A stretch of DNA of 64,000 bases from assembly GCF_004349065.1 (NCBI RefSeq), contig NZ_SMKZ01000004.1, positions 1 to 64,000 on the forward strand, read 5' to 3'. The notes under the pieces were generated by a model, which was not told the origin of the DNA, ran no database searches, and was given only the letters and a program-made list of their open reading frames with translations. The DNA is from Jiangella asiatica (GTDB lineage Bacteria; Actinomycetota; Actinomycetes; Jiangellales; Jiangellaceae). Position 1 is the stretch's first letter; each line of letters starts with the position of its first letter. Below are positions 58,793 through 64,000 of the stretch, piece after piece. The position numbers and the translations under genes were made by a program.

Positions 58793-59201
58793 GCCCGACT
58801 TCCTCGTCGACACCAGCGTCGCCGTTCCCCTCGTCGTCGCGGATCATGAGCACCACGAGACCGTGACCGGGGCGCTGCGCGGCGCTCGCCTCGGGTTGTC
58901 CGGGCATGCCGCGTTCGAGGCCTTCTCGGTCCTGACCCGCCTCCCGCCGCCGGCGCGGCGCACCGCGCGCGCCGCGACCCAGCTGATCACCGTGAACTTC
59001 CCGCTCAGTCGCCACCTGAGCCCATCGGTCGCCGCCGAGCTCATCGATCGGCTCGCCGCAGCCGGCATCTCGGGCGGTGCCGTGTACGACGCCCTCGTGG
59101 GAGCCACGGCCCGGGAGCACCGAGTCGTCCTGTGCACCCGCGACCGCCGCGCCCTGGAGACGTACCGGGCACTCGACGTCGAGGTGAAGCTGATCGACTA
59201 G
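58776..59201 (+). CDS. vapC: VapC-type PIN-domain ribonuclease toxin
   Basis: A 141-residue PIN-domain endoribonuclease. All expected acidic residues are present: Asp12 in DFLVDTSVAV, Glu in HAAFEAFSVL (about 49), Asp in GAVYDALVGA (about 108) and Asp in CTRDRRAL (about 126). They bind Mg2+/Mn2+ for cleavage of tRNA or rRNA. The complete motif set suggests an active toxin. Encoded with vapB just downstream of the ThuA gene and convergent with miaB, at the edge of the non-backbone block. Confidence 0.9.
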   Translation: MPTNAEPDFLVDTSVAVPLVVADHEHHETVTGALRGARLGLSGHAAFEAFSVLTRLPPPARRTARAATQLITVNFPLSRHLSPSVAAELIDRLAAAGISGGAVYDALVGATAREHRVVLCTRDRRALETYRALDVEVKLID

Positions 59202-59222
59202 TTTCCGTTGCCATGCAGGGCT

Positions 59223-59246
59223 CGCCCGCCTGAAACCTCGCGGGCG
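59223..59246. terminator. Terminator between vapC and miaB
   Basis: Perfect 7-bp arms CGCCCGC (59223-59229) and GCGGGCG (59240-59246) with a 10-nt loop, between two convergent stop codons 54 bp apart. Confidence 0.55.
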
Positions 59247-59255
59247 GCGCGGGGC

Positions 59256-60752
59256 CTAGGCGTGGCCGCAGGCGGGTGCGGCGTCGGCGACGGGTTGCGG
59301 CGCGGGCGCGCCGACGGTCGGCATGCCCAGCAGCACCCCCGGCGCGGCCGGCGCGGACACCGTCGTCGTGGCCCGCTCGTAGGCGTCGCCGGCTCGGGTG
59401 CGGCGCAGCTCGTAGGTGGCGCCGTCGGCGACCAGGTGGTGCGGCGCGGCGTAGCTGACCTGCACCGTCACCATGTCGCCCGGCCGCGGCGACGGCGCGC
59501 CGGCCGGTACGGAGAAATGCACGAGCCGGTTGTCCTCCGCCCGACCCGACAGCCGGTGGGTCGCGCCGTCCTTGCGGCCCTCGCCCTCGGCCACCAGCAC
59601 CTCGACGTCGCGGCCGACGAAGGCGCGACTCTCGTCCCACGCGACCTGCTCGACCAGCTCGGCCAGCCGCTGGTAGCGCTTCCGGACGACGTCGGCCGGC
59701 ACCTGGTCGTCCATGGTGGCCGCCGGGGTGCCCGGGCGCTTGGAGTACTGGAACGTGAACGCCGAGGCGAACCGGGCCTCGCGGACCACGTGCAAGGTCT
59801 GCTCGAAGTCGTCGTCGGTCTCGCCCGGGAAGCCGACGATGATGTCGGTGGTGATGGCCGCGTGCGGCATGGCCTCGCGCACCTTCTCGACGATGCCGAG
59901 ATAACGCTCCTGCCGGTACGAGCGGCGCATCGCCCGCAGCACGCGGTCGGACCCGGACTGTAGCGGCATGTGCAGCTGCGGCATCACCGTGGGCGTCTCG
60001 GCCATCGCGGCGATGACGTCGTCGGTGAAGTCGCGCGGGTGCGGGCTGGTGAAGCGGACCCGCTCCAGCCCGTCGACGGCGCCGACCGTGCGCAGCAGCT
60101 TGCCGAAGGCGTAGCGGTCGCCGAACTCCACGCCGTAGGCGTTCACGTTCTGGCCGAGCAGGGTGATCTCGATGACGCCCTCGGCGACCAGCGCCCGCAC
60201 TTCGGCGAGGATGTCGCCCGGACGGCGGTCGCGCTCACGGCCGCGCAGCGCCGGAACGATGCAGAACGTGCAGGTGTTGTTGCAGCCGACGCTGATGGCC
60301 ACCCAGGCCGCGTACGGGCTCTCGCGACGCGACGGCAGGTCCGACGGGAACGTCTCGAGCGCTTCGATGATCTCGACCTGCGCCTCGTCCTCGATGCGGG
60401 CACGGTCCAGCAGCGCCGGCAGCGACCCGACATTGTGCGTGCCGAAGACGACGTCGACCCACGGCGCCCGGCGCACGATCTCAGACCGGTCCTTCTGCGC
60501 CAGGCAGCCGCCGACGGCGATCTGCATGCCGTCGCGGCCGGCCTTGACCGACGCCAGATGCCCCAGGTTGCCGTACAGCTTGTTGTCGGCGTTCTCGCGC
60601 ACCGCGCAAGTGTTGAGCACCACGACGTCGGCCGGTGCACCGCCCTCGGCCTTGGCATAGCCGGCGTCCTCCAGCAGCCCGGCCAGCCGCTCGGAGTCGT
60701 GGACGTTCATCTGGCACCCGTAGGTGCGGACCTCGTACGTACGCGCGTTCAT
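59256..60752 (-). CDS. miaB: tRNA-2-methylthio-N6-dimethylallyladenosine synthase
   Basis: A 498-residue radical SAM methylthiotransferase acting after MiaA on A37. The N-terminal UPF0004 domain holds the auxiliary Fe-S cysteines ([20 protein letters not shown]). The radical SAM motif is GCNNTCTFC (CxxxCxxC) near residues 157-165, and a TRAM domain follows (~385-445). The C-terminal ~45 residues (Ala/Pro/Thr-rich, ending CGHA) form a lineage-specific extension. ATG 60752 has no clear ribosome-binding site; TATCCT lies 9 bp before it, so a very short or absent leader is possible. Confidence 0.96.
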   Translation of the reverse strand: MNARTYEVRTYGCQMNVHDSERLAGLLEDAGYAKAEGGAPADVVVLNTCAVRENADNKLYGNLGHLASVKAGRDGMQIAVGGCLAQKDRSEIVRRAPWVDVVFGTHNVGSLPALLDRARIEDEAQVEIIEALETFPSDLPSRRESPYAAWVAISVGCNNTCTFCIVPALRGRERDRRPGDILAEVRALVAEGVIEITLLGQNVNAYGVEFGDRYAFGKLLRTVGAVDGLERVRFTSPHPRDFTDDVIAAMAETPTVMPQLHMPLQSGSDRVLRAMRRSYRQERYLGIVEKVREAMPHAAITTDIIVGFPGETDDDFEQTLHVVREARFASAFTFQYSKRPGTPAATMDDQVPADVVRKRYQRLAELVEQVAWDESRAFVGRDVEVLVAEGEGRKDGATHRLSGRAEDNRLVHFSVPAGAPSPRPGDMVTVQVSYAAPHHLVADGATYELRRTRAGDAYERATTTVSAPAAPGVLLGMPTVGAPAPQPVADAAPACGHA

Positions 60753-60771
60753 GACGCATTCAGGATAAGGG

Positions 60772-60799
60772 CTCGCCCGGACAACCTCGTCCGGGCGAG
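60772..60799. terminator. Strong hairpin upstream of miaB
   Basis: Perfect 11-bp arms CTCGCCCGGAC (60772-60782) and GTCCGGGCGAG (60789-60799) with a 6-nt loop, 20 bp upstream of the miaB ATG. Either an attenuator or terminator in the miaB leader, or an insulator between divergent miaB and gluA. The rest of the 370-bp gap to gluA holds no gene I can support. Confidence 0.5.
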
Positions 60800-61122
60800 T
60801 GCGCGCAGGAGGTGGCCGGTCGAGGGCGGGCGGCTTGTCACCGCACGCGGACGGGGAATCGTTTGGCGCTTTCTACGTGGCCTTTCACGTCTACGGAGAT
60901 CCAGCGGAAGGTGAAATGATCTCACAGTGGGGTGTGACAGCGCACTCGTGGGGCGGATCGGGCCGACGTTGTCGCTTTGTTACCAACCAGTGACCGCAAC
61001 CGCAGCTCAAAGGGCATGACAGCTGGTCATCTCCCCCATACCGTTGACGCTTGTCCCACGCATATCCGGTGAGGTGGTGGTGTGAGTCCCATGAGCTGTC
61101 TCGGCAAACCTGGCGCCGCCAG

Positions 61123-61878
61123 ATGAGCGACGCCGCTGCCGGAGCGCCGCTGGTCGAGCTGCGCGGCGTCAACAAGCACTTCGGCGACCTCCATGTCCTG
61201 CGCGACATCAACCTCTCCGTCGACCGCGGTGAGGTCGTCGTGGTCATCGGGCCGTCCGGTTCGGGCAAGTCGACGCTGTGCCGCACCATCAATCGGCTGG
61301 AGACCATCGACGCCGGCACCATCAGGCTCGACGGCCAGCCGCTGCCGGCGGAAGGCAGGGCGCTGGCACGACTGCGCGCCGACGTCGGCATGGTGTTCCA
61401 GGCCTTCAACCTGTTCGCCCACAAGTCGGTGCTCCAGAACGTCACCCTTGGCCCGACCAGGGCGAAGGGCGTACGCAAGTCCGAGGCGGAGAAGCTGGCG
61501 ATGGAGCTGCTCGACCGCGTCGGTGTCGCCGACCAGGCCGCGAAGCTGCCCGCCCAGCTCTCCGGAGGCCAGCAGCAGCGAGTGGCGATCGCCCGCGCCC
61601 TGGCCATGAAGCCGAAGGTGATGCTGTTCGACGAGCCCACGTCGGCCCTCGACCCGGAGATGATCAAAGAGGTCCTCGACGTCATGATCGACCTGGCCAA
61701 GGACGGCATGACGATGATGGTGATCACCCACGAGATGGGATTCGCCCGCCGGGCCGCCAACCGGGTGATATTCATGGACGCCGGCAGCATCGTCGAAGAA
61801 GCGACCCCGGAGGAGTTCTTCACCAATGCGCGCAGCGACCGGGCCCGGGACTTCCTCAGCAAGATCCTGACTCACTGA
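61123..61878 (+). CDS. gluA: Glutamate-type ABC transporter ATP-binding protein GluA
   Basis: A 251-residue polar amino acid importer ATPase: Walker A (GPSGSGKST), Q-loop ([13 protein letters not shown]), signature LSGGQQQR, Walker B ([14 protein letters not shown]) and H-loop (ITHEMGFA). The four-gene order ATPase-binding protein-permease-permease and the sequence match the gluABCD system of Corynebacterium and Streptomyces. ATG 61123 fits the family N-terminus, although its ribosome-binding site is weak. Confidence 0.92.
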   Translation: MSDAAAGAPLVELRGVNKHFGDLHVLRDINLSVDRGEVVVVIGPSGSGKSTLCRTINRLETIDAGTIRLDGQPLPAEGRALARLRADVGMVFQAFNLFAHKSVLQNVTLGPTRAKGVRKSEAEKLAMELLDRVGVADQAAKLPAQLSGGQQQRVAIARALAMKPKVMLFDEPTSALDPEMIKEVLDVMIDLAKDGMTMMVITHEMGFARRAANRVIFMDAGSIVEEATPEEFFTNARSDRARDFLSKILTH

Positions 61879-61906
61879 GCCTTCCGCACGTAGAGGAGCA
61901 CGAGAA

Positions 61907-62797
61907 ATGCGTACCCGATCGACATTGCGCCGCTACAGCGCCCTGACCGCCGCCGCGCTCGCAGCGACGCTGGTCCTTGCCGCCTGTGGTGACGACGACG
62001 GCGGCGACGGCGGCGGCGACGAGCCCACTGCCGAGGCCGGCGACTTCCCCGAGGGCAGCACGATGGCGGAGCTGGCCGAGGCCGGCGAGATCACCGTCGG
62101 CACCAAGTTCGACCAGCCGCTGTTCGGCCTGGTCGGCCCGGACGACGTGCCCGTCGGCTTCGACGTCGAGATCGCCAAGATCATCGCCACCGAGCTGGGC
62201 ATCTCCGAGGACAACATCACCTGGGTCGAGACCATCTCGGCCAACCGCGAGTCGTTCATCCAGGAGGGCCAGGTCGACATCGTCGTGGCCACCTACACGA
62301 TCAACGACGAGCGCAAGCAGCTGGTCGACTTCGCCGGACCGTACTACGTCGCCGGCCAGACGATCATGGTGCTGGAGGAGAACACCGACATCAACGGCCC
62401 GGACGACCTCGCCGGCCGCGCGGTCTGCTCCGTCGAGGGCTCGACGCCGGCGGAGAACATCCGCACCAACTACCCGGAGGCCGAGCTCTTCCCGACCGGC
62501 GCGTACTCCGACTGCCTCGAGCCCTTGCGCAACGGCCAGGTCGACGCCGTCACCACTGACAACGTCATCCTGTCCGGCTTCGTGGACCAGAACCCCGGCG
62601 AGTTCAAGCTCGTCGGTGAGACGTTCACGGAGGAGCCGTACGGCATCGGCCTGGAGCACGGCAACGCCGAGTTCCGCAACTGGATCAATGACGTCCTCGA
62701 GGCGTCCTACGAGGACGGCCGCTGGGAGGAGGCGTGGGAGAACACCGCCGGCGCCGTCCTGGACACCCCGGAGCCGCCGGAGGTCGACCGGTACTGA
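61907..62797 (+). CDS. gluB: Glutamate-type ABC transporter substrate-binding lipoprotein GluB
   Basis: A 296-residue lipoprotein with lipobox LVLAAC (Cys27) and an Asp/Gly-rich linker. The SBP_bac_3 core includes ITVGTKFDQPLFG, PVGFDVEIAKIIA, SANRESFIQEGQVDIVVATYTI and RKQLVDFAGPYYVAGQ, with the Arg/Asp contacts typical for acidic amino acids. ATG preceded by GAGGAG. It binds glutamate or aspartate and delivers it to GluC/GluD. Confidence 0.93.
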   Translation: MRTRSTLRRYSALTAAALAATLVLAACGDDDGGDGGGDEPTAEAGDFPEGSTMAELAEAGEITVGTKFDQPLFGLVGPDDVPVGFDVEIAKIIATELGISEDNITWVETISANRESFIQEGQVDIVVATYTINDERKQLVDFAGPYYVAGQTIMVLEENTDINGPDDLAGRAVCSVEGSTPAENIRTNYPEAELFPTGAYSDCLEPLRNGQVDAVTTDNVILSGFVDQNPGEFKLVGETFTEEPYGIGLEHGNAEFRNWINDVLEASYEDGRWEEAWENTAGAVLDTPEPPEVDRY

Positions 62798-62809
62798 CGG
62801 TTCTCGCGC

Positions 62810-62845
62810 GGGGTGGGCCGGCCGCCTGAGGCGGCGGCCCACCCC
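62810..62845 (+). terminator. Strong hairpin between gluB and gluC
   Basis: Outer arms of 10 bp (62810-62819 and 62836-62845, core GGGTGGGCC/GGCCCACCC) continue into an inner stem GCCGCC/GGCGGC with a TGA loop and one bulged base. It lies inside an operon, 13 bp after the gluB stop, so it is likely to stabilise gluB mRNA or reduce read-through to the permeases. Confidence 0.7.
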
Positions 62846-62901
62846 CGCACGCTCGACGCGCTCGACGTGTTCGGTCGCACGGCACTGGGAGGGTCTGCCT
62901 G

Positions 62902-63552
62902 ATGGACGCCGTCATCGACGAGCTTCCGCTCTACTGGGATGGTTTCCTCACCACCCTGTCGCTCACGTTGCTCGCCGCCGCCATCGCGCTGGTGCTGGGC
63001 ACCATCCTCGGCTCCTTCCGGGTCGCGCCGGTGCCGACGCTGCGCTGGTTCGGCACCGCGTACGTGGAGATCGTCCGCAACACGCCACTGACGTTGGTCT
63101 TCATCTTCTTCGTCTTCGTCGCGCCACAGCTGGGCTGGACGCCGGGCGGCTTCTTCGCGCCGGCCGTCGTCGCGCTGTCGGTCTACACCGCGGCGTTCGT
63201 CTGTGAGGCGGTGCGCTCGGGCATCAACAGCGTCGCCGTCGGCCAGGGCGAAGCGGCCCGCGCCATCGGCCTGACGTTCCCCCAGACGCTGCGGCTCATC
63301 GTGCTGCCGCAAGCGTTCCGTACCGTGATCCCGCCGTTGATCAACATTTTCATCGCGCTGACGAAGAACAGCTCGGTCGCCGGGGGCTTCTTCGTCGCCG
63401 AGCTGTTCGGCGTGGGCCGGCAGCTCTCCAACGCCCACCCCGGTGACGTCATCGCCGTCCTGCTCTTCGTCGGCGTCTTCTACCTGATCATCACCATCCC
63501 GGCCGGTCTCCTCGCCGGATACGTCGAGCGGAAGGTGGCGTTCGCGCGATGA
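62902..63552 (+). CDS. gluC: Glutamate-type ABC transporter permease GluC
   Basis: A 216-residue permease of the His/Glu/Gln/Arg/opine family (HEQRO) with about five membrane segments. The N-terminal pattern is YVEIVRNTPLTLVFIFFVF and the EAA loop reads GQGEAARAIGLTFPQTLRLIVLPQAFR. The gene end overlaps the gluD start by 4 bp. Confidence 0.94.
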   Translation: MDAVIDELPLYWDGFLTTLSLTLLAAAIALVLGTILGSFRVAPVPTLRWFGTAYVEIVRNTPLTLVFIFFVFVAPQLGWTPGGFFAPAVVALSVYTAAFVCEAVRSGINSVAVGQGEAARAIGLTFPQTLRLIVLPQAFRTVIPPLINIFIALTKNSSVAGGFFVAELFGVGRQLSNAHPGDVIAVLLFVGVFYLIITIPAGLLAGYVERKVAFAR

Positions 63553-64000
63553 GCTCGGTCCTGTACGACGTCGCCGGCCCGCGGGCCCGGCGCCGGACCA
63601 TGCTGTGGTCGATCGTCGGCGCCCTGTTCGTCCTCGGCCTGCTGTACCTGGCCTACCGCCAGCTCGACGAGCGCGGACAGTGGGATCCCGAGCGGTGGCA
63701 GATCTTCACCGACCCGCCGATGGGCCAGACCGCCGAGGACGTGTGGAGCTCCCTGTTGATCGACGGGCTCGGCGCCACCCTGCGCGCGGCCGGCATCGCC
63801 GCCGCGATCGCTCTGGCGCTCGGGCTCGTCCTGGCCGTGCTGCGGATGTCGGCGTCACGATTGGTGCGCTGGCCGGTCACGACGGTCATCGAGTTCTTCC
63901 GCGGCCTGCCGGTCGTGCTGCTGATGTTCTTCGGCGTCATCGCGATGGGACTGCCCATCTTCTGGGGCGTCGTGTTCGGGCTGGTGGTCTACAACAGCGC
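63549..64000 (+). CDS. gluD: Glutamate-type ABC transporter permease GluD, 5' part only
   Basis: The first ~150 codons of the second permease, cut by the window end. It starts at ATG 63549, overlapping the gluC stop. A membrane segment near residues 20-40, a periplasmic loop with DERGQWDPERWQIFTDPP, and then the HEQRO core with VIEFFRGLPVVLLMFF are visible. The larger N-terminal extracytoplasmic insertion is normal for GluD. Confidence 0.92.
   Translation, partial: MSSVLYDVAGPRARRRTMLWSIVGALFVLGLLYLAYRQLDERGQWDPERWQIFTDPPMGQTAEDVWSSLLIDGLGATLRAAGIAAAIALALGLVLAVLRMSASRLVRWPVTTVIEFFRGLPVVLLMFFGVIAMGLPIFWGVVFGLVVYNS

Noticed and set aside
60799-60993. A 64-codon plus-strand frame between miaB and gluA
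   Set aside because: It starts next to a hairpin arm without a ribosome-binding site, and its composition does not follow the codon pattern of neighbouring genes.

Overview
The window is very GC-rich DNA from an actinobacterium. The evidence is codon usage ending in G/C, frequent GTG starts, 4-bp ATGA/GTGA gene overlaps, a B12-dependent ribonucleotide reductase with NrdR, a Bacillus-type LexA box shared with a LysM protein, an MT0933-type antitoxin and a gluABCD transporter. A soil or salt-tolerant member of a Jiangella-like lineage would fit, but that placement is inference. I see no tRNA, rRNA, CRISPR array, prophage or insertion sequence. The sequence starts upstream of a moxR gene and stops inside gluD.

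Layout. (1) 0.2-5.6 kb: moxR, DUF58 and transglutaminase genes, convergent with a DUF3040 membrane gene. (2) 5.8-8.5 kb: SAM methyltransferase, aldo/keto reductase and a spermidine-synthase-like protein. (3) 8.5-21.5 kb: a two-winged catabolic island. One wing holds an oligopeptide-type ABC importer and a DadA-like oxidoreductase. The other holds a GntR/FCD regulator, an ornithine-cyclodeaminase-like protein, a divergent M19 dipeptidase, a beta-lactamase-like serine hydrolase, a creatininase-family amidohydrolase, a monomeric sarcosine-oxidase-type flavoenzyme and an unknown protein. A 26-bp palindrome overlaps both facing promoters. This is the best candidate for an undescribed pathway. (4) 21.8-34 kb: DUF998 protein, nrdJ, nrdR, a LysM SOS protein facing lexA, dinG, an S9 peptidase and hflX.

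(5) 34-46 kb: dapF and miaA, then a methionine-cycle block (metF, ahcY, metH, adenosine kinase, metK) headed by a fused glycine/sarcosine/dimethylglycine methyltransferase. This is a self-contained route to glycine betaine with SAM recycling. (6) 46.5-47.5 kb: a small antitoxin-family gene and an extradiol-dioxygenase-like gene. (7) 47.6-58.5 kb: a cupin plus NMT1/THI5-type ABC importer and a nucleobase-permease-like protein, a Tat-exported TIM-barrel isomerase, and a 1525-residue secreted ThuA/sugar-dehydrogenase protein. Three promoters here carry near-identical LacI-family operators at or just after the predicted start point. (8) 58.5-60.8 kb: a VapBC module and miaB. (9) 61-64 kb: gluABC and part of gluD, a glutamate-type ABC importer.

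The genes miaB, antitoxin, extradiol-like, miaA, dapF, hflX, dinG, lexA, nrdR and nrdJ form a familiar actinobacterial backbone. Here it is split by the betaine/methionine block and by the sugar/uptake block. Two copies of a 69-bp hairpin-forming repeat, 75 percent identical, lie in intergenic DNA at 26.5 and 53.6 kb.
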